Shown here: positions 38,164 through 49,009 of the stretch, one piece after another
Layout of the letters: every line of letters starts with the position of its first letter
Position numbering within the stretch: position 1 is the stretch's first letter
Assembly: GCA_022605405.1 (NCBI GenBank)
Contig: JABYQQ010000005.1
Coordinates: 372,001 to 436,000, forward strand
Source: Earliella scabrosa
Taxonomy: Eukaryota; Basidiomycota; Agaricomycetes; Polyporales; Polyporaceae
DNA: 64,000 nt
Reading direction: 5' to 3'
The notes under the pieces: generated by a model
What the model saw: only the letters and a program-made list of their open reading frames with translations
Told to the model about the DNA's origin: nothing
Databases searched by the model: none
Translations under genes and position numbers: made by a program

Positions 38164-40427
38164 TCACGCAGACGGCTTCCACTCCGCCAGCCAGCCCACC
38201 ATCGCCTCGAGGCCCTGCTGCTGCACCGCCTTGACAGTTGCGTCCGCCTCTGCTTGCGCCGTCAATAGGTCCGAGCAGTGGAACCCTTCCGAGACCGCCA
38301 GCGGCTGGTCCGGCGTGCTCGGGAAGTGCGTCCCGCTCGCCGCCTTCGTCGCCTCCCTCCATGGGTCGCCTGCATTGTCCAAAGACAGAGAATGAGAATG
38401 AAAGAAGAAGGGAAGCGTCCGTCAGCACAACGCAACGGCGATCATGAGAGCGCAAATGAAAGGAAGACGAGAAGAGAAAGATGAAAGGACAAGAAGAGAG
38501 GGACCGTCGACCCGAAACGGAAGAGAGGGGATAGGACGCACGCATTCCATTCGCGAAGAAGAGGTGCTTCTCCTGCACGAACCACCCGTGATACGCCTTG
38601 TTCGTCGCGTCGACGTTGGGCACGGGCACCTTGTCGCCCAGGTGCGCGAACGCCTTCGGGAACCTGTACTTGCAATACCGCAAGTCGTTCTCCGGCCGCG
38701 CCAAGCGCGAGATGAGCGTCGGGTGGCCCACCGGCGCGCTCTCCTGGAGGAAGCCGACCTCGTTGCACCTGCAGAGAGGAGTGAGCGCATGGACATTGGG
38801 CGGGCTGCGGACGATTGGCACGTACACGATCCACCACCACGAGCGCGCGGCGTTGTTGACGGAAATGTCCGTGAACTCCTTTCTGGTGGAGTCATACGAG
38901 CCCAAGCAGGACCTGCGCTCTCGGGATCAGCTTCACCGCGACCGATTCCAATTGTCTCGAGGCGGACTCACAAGACATCTGCGCTACCGCAAACTGCAGA
39001 AATTAGGCGTCAGTAAAGAGGAGCGCGCGTGCGACACGGAGACTCTGAGCACGTACTTGAAAAGTAGTAAGTCTTAGTCCAGTACGTGGCCCAAGCGTGG
39101 AGCGCATGGTCGAGCCCCCAACCCTCCGGCCCCGCGCTCACGCCGTTCTTGACCTCGAGCGCATTGCAGAACTCGTAGAACCTCCCACCGCCCGAGGTCG
39201 GGGAGAGACTCTGCCAGTCCCACAGGTTGTTGCGCACTGCAGCCACAACTTGAAGGTCAGCTCCGACACGCGCGAACGTGGGGGAGACACTCACGCGCGC
39301 CAGCCGCGTCGTCGAGGTGGTCCGCGAGCGCGTTCATGTTGAACATCTTGAGGATCCGGGCCGTCTCCTTCTCGTCGTTGGACATGAACGCCTTGTCGAT
39401 GTGCGCGATCACCGCCTGCACGTCCGCGGAGCAGTTCTTCGGCATGTGCTCCATCACGGGCGTGAAGTACTGCCAGAAGTCGCTTCGCCGCCGAGCGCTC
39501 GCGGTCAGAATCCAACTTCGAGTGTGCGGAGCAGGCGCGGACCTACACGATGCTCTCTACGACGCCCGACGAGGAGTACGCGGCCTGGAACAAGTTTGGC
39601 TTGCTGCAATTCAGACGAATCACTCGTCAGCAGATCTCACGCGCGCAGTGTAGACCGAACGCACTTGACCATCGTGAAACTCGCCAGCGCACCCGCATAG
39701 CTTCCGCCGATGAGGACCCACGGCGCCTGCCCGGGCTTGACCGAGTCGCCGTCAGGCTGGGGAAGCTTCACGTTCTTCGCAAAGTACTCGAAGTCGTCGA
39801 TCGCCTGTTGGATCGTGTGGAAGCGCAAGTGCTCGTCCGAGAGGTCGTCGAACGGGTTCGAGAGCCCGTAGTACCGGTGCTCGAGCACGATCAGCGCGCC
39901 GCTCTGCGCCTGCGCGAGCTGCCCGTTGATCGTCCGGTTCGTCAGGTAGTAGGTGTACGCTGCGGGCCAGCGCGGTGAGCGATCGCGGCACGCGAGAGAG
40001 AGGTAGAGGGGTGGACGTACACGCAGCGTTGCCCTCTCCGGGCGTCAGGAGGATGATAGGTCCGCCTGTTCGACACACAGTCAGTGTCAGAACTCTAACC
40101 CCCACCGCGCTATTCCGTGGACCCACCCGGCTCATACCACTCGTACGTGTGCCAATAACGCTGCTTGAACGTGCCGAGTGACGGATTGTTGTGGTCGATC
40201 AATTGGTCAAAGTAGTATGTGGTGTCGTATGGCGGGAGGACCGTCCCGTTCCGGCTCGTCACTGGCGTTGCGGCGAAGCCCTTGAGCTGGGCCACGTCCT
40301 CGATGGGAAGCATCGGGCGGGGCGGCTCGTTGGCGTGCACGCGTCCATCGCGCGTCTTGGCCTCTACGTGCGACGCGGAGAGGAGCAACGCAGCGGCTGC
40401 GTACGCGACCTTCAAGAGTCCGAGCAT
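38164..40427 (-). CDS. secreted serine carboxypeptidase, peptidase family S28 (copy 1)
   Basis: Family S28 enzymes (relatives of lysosomal Pro-Xaa carboxypeptidase) cleave after proline in secreted or lysosomal settings. The ATG at 40425-40427 begins MLGLLKVAYAAAALLLSASH, a signal peptide. The body shows YYFDQLIDHNNPSLGTFKQR, EHRYYGLSNPFDDLS, and APWVLIGGSYAGALASF with the nucleophile Ser of GGSYAG. Next come NLFQAAYSSSGVVESI, EHMPKNCSADVQ, WGLDHALHAWATYW, CNEVGFLQESAPVG, and near the end AGDPWREATKA (Asp) and SEGFHCSDL (His). The triad looks complete. A 22-base microexon (38993-38972) is shared by all three intact copies. Ends AEWKPSA-stop, shorter than the AHAH and AHAQ tails of copies 2 and 3. 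Confidence 0.92.
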
Positions 40428-40620
40428 CTTGAATGCTTTTGGGCTTGCAATGTATCTTGGCGGTTGAGGGTGATGGGGTGAGGTCGTCACGGGACTTCGG
40501 AGGGCCGGCGCTGGTGGCCTGCGAGGTGTCCTCAGTGACCGGGGCGGGTTGACTGGAGGCTGCGAGAGGAAGGCTAGCTTCTTTGACGATGTGGCCAGGA
40601 AGTCCTGGCGGGGGTCGAGT

Positions 40621-40626
40621 CTTATA
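40621..40626 (-). promoter_or_regulatory. TATA box of S28 copy 1
   Basis: TATAAG on the minus strand within a GCCGTATAAGAC context, 194-199 bases upstream of the start; copies 2 and 3 have GCCATATAAGAC in the matching promoter sequence. Conservation between copies supports function. Confidence 0.55.
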
Positions 40627-41089
40627 CGGCCGCATATTGGCACACCGGCCCCCGGAGGGAGGTTACTACGCGCGCGGGGGTGGGGTTCACCGTCCCGTCC
40701 CTGCTAGTACTGGGGGTAAGCATCGGCGAGCGCATCACTGGGATTGATACGTAGAGCAGTCTGTCCCGAGACATTTGGTTGATGCGAACGCGGACAGAGC
40801 GAGCGAGCGAGCGAGTGAACCCTCGTGCACGGGCTCTCGCATGGGACGACGAGCTGTCTGCGCAACGCTCTTCTGTCAAGTGCGGCGGTCTTGCCAGTGG
40901 ATGGGCCTGCTCGTCTTCCACTGCCACAAGTTCTTCTCGAGTGCGCTTTCAGAGCCATTCCGCCTTCCGTGTCTCTGCTGTTCCCGCAACAAGACGATGC
41001 CCGGCAACGGCCCATGCCCTCTCGCTGTACGGGCAACGCCGCTCCTCCATCATCACGGCGGTACCTGGGTTTCTCGGGCGGGCTATAGG

Positions 41090-42115
41090 CAGCGTCCTGG
41101 CAGCTACGCGAGGGACTGACGTGACGGCGTTGTCGAGGCCCGAGGGAGCAAGTGCAGAGTTGGCTGGAAGACATCATGATCTAGGAAGCACATCGACTGA
41201 TGAAATCAGCTTTGGCGGAGAAACAGTGAGCAATGTAATCCTTACCGGGCATGAGTGGGCGCTCCGAACTCGAACATTCAACGCGTTTGCGTCTTGCGAC
41301 TTGGAAGTTCCAGATCAGTATCATAGGACTCTTCCTTGCGAAGCAGGTTGTCAACTCGCGAGTGAGTACAACCCTAGGGTCTGTACACCACATATGCTCG
41401 ATCGTCCGAGACTCAAGGACAGACACCGAGGGAGATATGGCGACGCGTACTTACAGGGCTGAAGTCATCAGCACCTCCAGGCTCCGTGCATCTGCATGCA
41501 AATGGCAGCGCCATGTTATGATGGCTCAACAACGCGGGTATTTCCAAGCCACCGGCAGCGAGCCGCGAAGTGATGAGAGGCGTACACTTACCATGCACTT
41601 GACTGTCATCCCATGCGACCTCAGGCATCACCTGCGGTCCGAGTTCCGACACGGTACACTGACTGCTAGACATCGTCCATCGCCGCACCCTGCACGTCGA
41701 CTACTAAACCGACTCGGACCGCCGCGTGTGTTCCGCATGGCCTTTGTTGAATTTTGTGTACGCCCGCGCCAGGCACTCGTAACGCATAGCTCGACAACCG
41801 GTCGACAGTGGGAGAAGGTGGGGAAGAAAGTAGCACCTGCAACCACCTGGAACCTGCGGCAGAGTTTGTCTTTTCTTGGCACCCGCGGCCTGAGCCGCGC
41901 TGGCGCCAAAACAATGGCAATGACGTCGACCTCCATGGGGCATCGTCGGCGCACTTACAATCTGCCACAATGCCAGCACTAGTGCCGTTATTCTTTGCGA
42001 ATCTTTGAAGCACTCGGGCCATCGCTCTTCTCGCTACTCAACGGCGTTGCCATGTGGGTCGTTAGTTGCGTCTCCGTCTGCTAGTCGCTTTCGTGGCAGA
42101 GGTACTGCTGACCTT
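41090..42115 (+). repeat. duplicated non-coding spacer R1
   Basis: This stretch upstream of S28 copy 1 recurs after the other S28 copies (R2, R3, R4). Shared landmarks include GGCGGAGAAAC near 41213, GCGTTTGCGTCTTGCGAC near 41282 and CCGCGTGTGTTCCGCATGG near 41723. Its far end, 42008-42115, also shares GCACTCGGGCCATCGCTCTT with R2 and has a related form upstream of the GH5 remnant near 8.3 kb. No open frame is shared between copies and no terminal repeats are evident, so it looks like duplicated spacer, not a transposon. Confidence 0.7.
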
Positions 42116-42743
42116 CGCCTAGGCTTTGGGACCTACGGACCCATGAATCACTTTATCCAACCTTATCATCCATTTTCCATCGCCATATCTGATCCTCTCA
42201 GTCAACATTGGTTCGATCTCATAACCTCACGATGGGAATACCAGACGCATCTGAGCACATTGGAGTAGCGCAGCGACCGGAACTTGTTGGATCCGAGCGA
42301 AGGATTATCTTGAGGTGAGTCTCCGACTCAGATCTCAAGTCAAGGCAATAAGTATCTGTATGGCCCTGCAGCCCACTGCCTCAACTCCACTTGTTCCTTG
42401 ATGTTGGCGGACTGACAAGGACCAACGTACAACTTTGACGATATATATCTCCGGAGGAGATGCCGTGCATGCGCCACTCTCTGCGCCTACGGAACCCAAT
42501 CGTCCTGACACGTCCATCATTCAAGATGGTTGACATGGTGCTGCTCGTTCTGCGTCAGATACATCTGCTCAGACGTTCTGGCGCAACCAACCTTCGGCGA
42601 AGCATGCGGGTACGTCTATTCCCATCTATATGGGGGCAGACCCCTGGTGCCGCAAACTCATATAACTCACGCAGTACAGTCTTCTCGCCTATTCCGACCC
42701 CGTTCATACATTCCTTCCTACATTCGCAGCTATTCCTCGAACC

Positions 42744-44490
42744 ATGTCCGACGTGTCAGAAACCGCTGAAATCATTGCAGTAGTTGCCTCTGAGTACGTC
42801 GTCAATCTCGGGATGCCTTCATTCAAGCATTCATCTCAACTCTGGTTGGTTTCAGTCGGGTCGAATTTTACATGTCCACCGCCACCGGAGGTCAGTCTAG
42901 TCATTCACTTTCGACCTCTCGCTTGACCTGAACATCATTACACTAGCTCTCCTTGCATATGAATACATTGTCACATTCGATCGTGAAGTAAACCTTTTCT
43001 GGAGGCAGAAGATCACCGTGGCAACCGTCCTTTTCATGGTGAACCGTTACTTAGCATTATGGACCAGCTTCATGAATTTTCCATTTCATATCCCACTTCA
43101 GGCAAGTACAGCTGTTCTCAGTCGTATCTACCACCATTGAGTGCCATTCTTCGAGAATAGAGGTTGGAGAAGCAATCTCTGTTGTTGCCAATGGAAGTCC
43201 TCACAATGCTACGTTATTCAACAGCTGCGAGGTCTACGGTTACATTAGCTCAGGCACCCAAGTTTGCCAGTACATCCCATGGGCTGGTGAGCACTTCGCA
43301 TTTAATCGTCTGTACGTGGAGGTTCCTGAATAGCTATGCAAGTATTTTCTGCCATGAGAGCGTTTGCACTCAGCTCGCGAACATGGCCTTTGGCGCTCGG
43401 GAGCTTCCTTTTCTCGCTAGGTCCGGTGGTCATCAATTTTGTGAGTGCGCTTCCAATCTGAAGTACATTTGGTTAACGTTATATTGTCGTCGACAGGTTG
43501 CTATGGGGTATTTTGTCTCACAGAACGATGGTGTTGCGTGCGGTCCTGCCGTAATGCTTCCGGTGGACATTCTACACGGGTGAGTATTCATCGACTCGTG
43601 TACCTCCCACAGTAAGTGGCTGACATGCTGCACTTGGCTCAAGTCGTAAGCATACAACACTTTACCGTAGCTCAAGTCTGGCTGCCGCTGATGATGGCCT
43701 TGGTAGTGATCATAGTGTCAAGAGCCACTCTCATTATAGCTGACCTGCTTGTTTTGGCAATCACTTGGAATGCCACATTCGAAGCAAGTCAACATGATGT
43801 CAGAGCCCTTGGTCAACGCAAGTTGCTCTCATACATCTTGTTTCGGGATGGTGAGCTTGTATGCTGCATACTCTTCACCCGTTCGTTGAATTCAGTATTC
43901 CATCTGTGATATGTGCATGGCTTGCAGGAGTCATTTACTTCGTGTGCGTCGAACTGTACATGTTCCGCACTTGCGGACTGCGGGTACTTCTAGTTACTGA
44001 CCACCAAATAGGACCGTACTCATCATCAATATCCTGCATCTTACTTTCACCGTGCTCTCCGTGAGTATTTCCAAATTGTATACACTATCCTGTGCGGCAT
44101 GCTCTAACCTCTGCTTAAAGATAGCAAGCTCTGGGGATCAAGCAGCCAGTAGTATGGCCTATATCTTAGGCCCGTGAGTCGAATCTTGTTCCACACTTAC
44201 CTATCAGGAGGCCGTGCATGACGTGACCCAATACCTTCAACAGTCTGACGGCCATTCTGGTATCGCGGTTCCTCATCGACCTCCAAGAAGCCAACAATGC
44301 CTTGATGCATCAAAGCTCTCTCTCTTCGATGCCCAGTTTGGTCTTTAACAGATTCATTGGCTCGCTCGGAGCCCCTCTGCCTGCTCCGAATCTTACATTC
44401 GAGCACGCTAGTGTTCATGAGAACCAGGAGCAGCCAGAGGAACGCAGCGGCGGTGAGGAGGCTGATGCTGCTACCTTGCAGGCCGAGTAG
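42744..44490 (+). CDS. DUF6533 membrane protein D
   Basis: Plus-strand copy in the right-hand cluster. Start MSDVSETAEIIAVVAS at 42744. Exons follow the family plan: a short VEFYMSTATG exon, the domain exon LLAYEYIVTFDREVNLFWRQ then KITVATVLFMVNRYLALW, an exon ending CEVYGYISSGTQVCQYIPWA, FSAMRAFALSSRTWPLALGS, the helix IIVSRATLIIADLLVLAITW, and the last exon LTAILVSRFLIDLQEANNAL to ATLQAE-stop. After the domain exon the donor is GC (CAG|gcaagt). From the acceptor used in B and C the next exon has a +2 length change; using an AG two bases further (agag|GTTGGA) keeps it open. So it may work with a shifted splice. It ends 194 bases tail-to-tail from the S28 fragment. Confidence 0.75.
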
Positions 44491-44683
44491 TTCCGATAGA
44501 GCGTTGTTTCCATTGCTTGACTGCACGATACCTCCCAGCACTGCGGTCGTCATATCGTTCCTGTGCATCCCTCCGAGTCATCCCTTCTTGCTGATCTAGT
44601 GCTACCTATATGTATGAGCCGAAAGCTGACTCCATACCCGTACCTATGCACCGCACTGCCCAACTGCAACTCCGTCCTACTCA

Positions 44684-45064
44684 TCAGTGTGCGTGCGCAG
44701 ACGGCTTCCACTCCGCCAGCCAGTCCGCAATCGACTTGAGGGCCTGCTGCTGCACCGCCTTGACCAACGCGTCCGCGTTCGCGTTCGTCGTCGACAGGTC
44801 CGAGCAGTAGAACCCGTCCGAGACCGCGAGCGGCTGGTCCCGCATGCTCGAGAAGCGCGTCTCGCTCGCGGCCTTCGTCGCCTCTCTCCACGGGTCGCCT
44901 GCATTGTACCAAAACAGGGAATGAAAGAAGGGAAGCGTCCGCCAGCACAACGCAACGGCGATCATGAGAGCGCAAATGAAAGGAAGGTCAGAAGAGAGAA
45001 GAGAAAGATGAAAGGACAAGAAGAGCTGAGGGGCTCGGGAACGGAAGAGAGGGGATAGGACGTG
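44684..45064 (-). pseudogene. S28 peptidase fragment: last exon plus part of last intron
   Basis: Only the C-terminal exon of an S28 gene is present: AGDPWREATKAASETRFSSM, then SDGFYCSDLSTTNANADALV and AEWKPSAHAH-stop. The residue aligning with the presumed catalytic His (GFHCSDL in copies 1 and 2, GYHCSDL in copy 3) is Tyr here (GFYCSDL, codon TAC at 44816-44818). The sequence continues through an intron closely similar to the last intron of S28 copy 1 and stops matching at about 45064, where spacer R2 begins. All upstream exons, including the nucleophile Ser, are missing. A non-functional deletion product. Confidence 0.9.
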
Positions 45065-45870
45065 GTTGCGTTTTGCGTCTTGCGACATCAAGTTCCAGAT
45101 TACGAATTCTTTCTTGCGAAGCAGGTTGTCAATTCGCGAGTGCAACCATGGGGGATCGTCAGACCCGAGAGAGCCGGGCCCTGAGGGGATTTAGCATGCC
45201 ACAGCACCTCCAAGCCGCAACTGTGGGATACCCCGCACGCAAGTTGCAACGGCTCGCCCCTGTATGGTGGTCATGAAATTGATGATGTTGAGGACATACC
45301 TTAGAACAACAACGCGGGTATCTCCAAGCTACACTGCTACAGGCGGCGAGCCGCGAAGTGATGGGAGGCGGACACTTTACTATGCCGAGTGTACTCAACT
45401 GTCACCCCATGCGATCTGTTAGGCATCACCTGCAGTCCGAGTTCCGACACAATACACTGACTGCACGACCTGTAGACATCGCCCATCGCCACGCCCTGCA
45501 CGCCGACTATGCCGACTCGGACCGCCGCGTTGGCCTTTGTTGGAATCACTCGTAGCGTGCAAGCCGACAGCTGGTCGACAGTAGAAGAAGGTAGTAGGAC
45601 AGAGAGCAAGACCCGCGACCAGCTTGCGAGTCCGACAGAGTTCGTCGGCTCTTGGTCATACCCGCGAGCTCAGCCCGCCTGCTCCCGCGAGCCTTTTGTG
45701 CCGCGCCGGCGCCTAAACGATTCTCCATCCATCATGACGCACACTCATCTGGGGCCAGTGCTGGGCCGATGCCGTTATTCTTTGCAAATCTTCGGAGCAC
45801 TCGGGCCATCGCTCTTGAGCACCCGAATCGAAGACGTTCGCATAGACGATGTGCGTCGCTAGTCAACGGA
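45065..45870 (+). repeat. duplicated non-coding spacer R2
   Basis: Closely similar to R1 from its GCGTTTGCGTCTTGCGAC landmark on (here near 45067), including the CTTGCGAAGCAGGTTGTCAA stretch. The 5' part present in R1, R3 and R4 is absent because of the deletion that created the adjacent S28 fragment. Runs into a GH5 remnant. Confidence 0.7.
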
Positions 45871-45959
45871 TGACCCGTCTCCGTCTACTCTGAGTCGCGT
45901 TCACGAAGACGGTACTCCATCAGGGTGAGTACCAGATATTCACCATGTACGTGAACGGC

Positions 45960-46470
45960 TGAATGCGCGCATTCACGTACGTGACACCTCGCCATCCATC
46001 CCTTCTGCACGTGGCGCTGACACTCACCCTTCCAGGTTTCTTGTCAGCACCTTCGAGAACTACTCCCAGTCGGACCTGTGCGCCATGAACGGCGAGCGGT
46101 CGAACGCGATAGCCAACTGCGCAAAGTAGTTGAACGGACGCGGCGTCGGCGCGAATTGGATGGCACCTAGCAGCCGAACCACCCCAGCTCGGCCTTGTTC
46201 ACATGGAGCGATGTTTAAGAATTGTACTTGCGCAGGTATGTCGAGTCGTCGCGCGACGAGTGATCGGTGTGGCGGCCCAAGGGTGGACGTTTTGGACGAG
46301 GAAGGTGTAGTTCAAGGGTCTGATTGTGGTGAACGGCGTATGGACTGACGTGATCTTGTTGTGTGGTAGGCCAAGGACGTCAACGAATGGCGCTATCAAC
46401 CGTGGCGTCAGTGGAGGCTTGGGGGTTGGCTGCATCCCGAAGGGCCCTCCGGACAGGATTGAATTCTGAT
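45960..46470 (+). pseudogene. GH5 exo-beta-1,3-glucanase remnant (3' half)
   Basis: Plus-strand decayed copy of the 3' half of the GH5 gene at 15597-17425. STFENYSQSDLCAMNGERSN followed by AIANCAK-stop matches STLENYSRSNLYTVSGEWSN and AITDCAK; LNGRGVGANW and AAQGWTFWTRKV follow after frame changes and deletions. As in the remnant at 7.7-8.3 kb, the position of the conserved Trp after the nucleophile Glu is Arg (GER). It lies about 0.7 kb upstream of DUF6533 gene E in the same direction. Confidence 0.75.
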
Positions 46471-47041
46471 CTTTGCTCGGGTTTGTAGACGGACAGTGCT
46501 AATAGTACTACTTGTCTTTTCTGCGTTGTCCTCGTACGTCGGCAACACTACCCTTAATAGCTCGCGCGTCCCCCCTAAGGCCCCTACTGACCTTCAACTT
46601 CAAGTTGCATTCGGATCCTACAGGTGCATAGGTTACTTTATCGTCCTCCTAGCGAGGGCACATCTTCAGATGAGTCTCCGGCTCACATCTCGTGTGGGCA
46701 CCCTGCCAGGGGTGGTCTAGGTGTGTCGTAATACTTATCTGTATGATTCTGTGCACTGAGCCCACTGCCCTAATGTGTGGCCATGAGGCTGAGTTCACTT
46801 CGTTTTCCTATTATGACTGATCCATATCAACGACTGCGACTGACAACGACCAATGTGTGGCGACAGGATTCGAGATGCATCACCCCGTGCATGCGCCTCT
46901 AAGCCTAACTGTCCTTCCATGTCCACATTTCAAGATGGTTGATATGGTGCTGCTGCTCACATTGCCTGCTCAGACGGTCTTGCTGCACAGTGGACAGCGC
47001 AACCAATCTTTAGGCGAAGCATACGGGTGCATTAACACCAG

Positions 47042-47048
47042 TATATAT
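47042..47048 (+). promoter_or_regulatory. TATA box of DUF6533 gene E
   Basis: TATATAT, 124-130 bases before the ATG at 47172; gene D has a related TCTATATGGG at the matching place. Confidence 0.45.
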
Positions 47049-47171
47049 GCAGGCAGGACCTCCGGTTGGTTCGACATTCGAGTTCGCGAACATATAGCTA
47101 GCAGCCGCACTCCAGTCTTCTCGCCCACACCCCGTTCATTCGTTCATACATTTGCAGCTATCCCTCGAACC

Positions 47172-48872
47172 ATGTCCGACATCTCAGAAAACGCCCAGAT
47201 CATTGCAGGAGTTGCCTCTGAGTAAGTCGTCATGGTCGTGATGCTTCAATTCCAATCATTCACCTCGACTCTTGTGGGTTTCAGTCAGGTCAGCTTCTAT
47301 ATGAGCACCATCTCAGGAGGTCAGTCTAGGCATCCACTTCGGACTACATGCCTCACGTGAACAACACACTAGCGCTCCTTGCGTATGAATACATCGTCAC
47401 ATTTGACCTTGAAGTAAACCTTTTCTGGGCACAGAAGATCACCATGGCATCCATTCTTTTCTTGGCGAACCGTTATATAGCATTGGGTACCGGCTTAATG
47501 AACCTTCCATGGCCAGTAACATCTCAGGCAAGCACCCGGCCGGCCGTTTCTCAATCGTACTAAGCACTACTAAATGCCAGTGTAGAGGTTGGGAAAAATA
47601 CTTCCTCTTCCGTTGCCACGCCGAAGTCCTTACAGGGTCACGTCAATATTGCAGCTGCGAGAGATTCATTTACCTCAGTACAATCACGAAATTCTGTCAG
47701 TACATTCCATGGGATGGTGAGCACCTCGCAGCCAATGGTCTGTGCGTATAGCCTGCTGATCTATTCCCAGTCTTTTCTGCCATGAGAGCGTTCGCACTCA
47801 GCTCGCGAACATGGCCGTTGGCGCTCGGAGTCTTCCTGCTCTCGCTCGGTCCGATCGTCATCAATTTTGTGAGCGCGCTTCCAATCCGAAGTACATTCAG
47901 GGTCTAATCATGTCGGCAGGTTGGAATGGGGTATACTGTCTATCAGAACGATGGTTTTGCGTGCGGCCTTGTCGCAAAGCTTCCGGTGGACGTTCAACAC
48001 AAGTGAGTAAGTGTACCTCCCATCCATAGTAAGCGGCTGATATGTCGCACTTGACTCCAGGAGTAAGCATACGACACCGTCTATCGAGTCTGGCTGCCGC
48101 TGATAGTAATGGTCTTGTTAGTGACCATAGTGTCCAGAATCACTCTCATCACAGCCGACCTGCTGGTTTTGGCGATCACTTGGAAGGCAACATTCAAGGC
48201 CAGTCGAGAAAACAACAGAGTTCTTGGTCAGCGCGCGGCGCTCTCAGCCATTTTGTTTCGGGATGGTGAGTTCATATGATGCATTCCCATCCATCATCCC
48301 TCGCCCTCAACATTCCACATGGCCCATAGGAGTCATCTATTTTGTGTGCGTCGAGCTGTACATCTTCGGGTGCTTCGTTTTGCTGACCACTAAGCAGGAC
48401 CCTCCTAATCATCAATATCCTTCATCTTAGTCTCACCTTGCTCTCTGTGGGTACTCCCAAGTCGTACATGCTAGTATCCTGTGTGGTGTGATTGAACACC
48501 TGGCTGAAGATAGGAAGCTTTGGATTTGGTCAAGAAGTCAGTCTTCTGACGTTTTTCTTAGACCCGTGAGTTTTTCTCGCATCGTTTTGCCATGTGCCGT
48601 ACATGCTGTGACTCAACACCGTCGACAGTCTGACGGCCATTCTGGTATCGCGGTTTCTCATCGACCTCCAAGAAGCCAACAATGCCATGATGCATCAAGG
48701 CTCTCTGTCTTCGATGGACAGTATGATCCTCAACAGATTCATAGGCTCGCTCGGAGCCCCTCTGCCTGCTCCGAATCTTGCATTCGAGCACGCCGGTGTC
48801 CAGGAGAACGACGGGCAGCCAGAGGAACGCGATGGCGGTGAGACTGCTGCTGCCACCTTGCAGGCCGAGTAG
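47172..48872 (+). CDS. DUF6533 membrane protein E, possibly damaged
   Basis: Closest in layout to gene D. Start MSDISENAQIIAGVAS; second exon VSFYMSTISG; domain exon LLAYEYIVTFDLEVNLFWAQ, KITMASILFLANRYIALG. Then FSAMRAFALSSRTWPLALGV, the helix VTIVSRITLITADLLVLAIT, GVIYFV|TLLIINILHLSLTLLS and the final exon LTAILVSRFLIDLQEANNAM to ATLQAE-stop. The third intron starts with GC (CAG|gcaagc). The next exon, read from the acceptor used in genes B and C, is shifted by one base before the conserved Cys (CSCERFIYLSTITKFCQYIP), so either splicing differs or the gene is broken. Stop codon lies 137 bases from that of S28 copy 2, tail-to-tail. Confidence 0.7.
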
Positions 48873-49009
48873 TTCCGATAGAGCGTGCATCCCTCCGTCA
48901 TCCATTCTTGTTGAATCTAGCGCTACCTATATGTATGAGCGGAAAGTCGACTCCATACCCGTACCTGTACCTATGCACCGCACCCAATTCCAACTCCAAC
49001 TCCGACTCA

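Noticed and set aside
41090..42115. Spacer R as a transposable element.
   Set aside because: No terminal repeats, target-site duplications or transposase/reverse transcriptase motifs seen; copies always sit at the same place within the larger duplicated unit.
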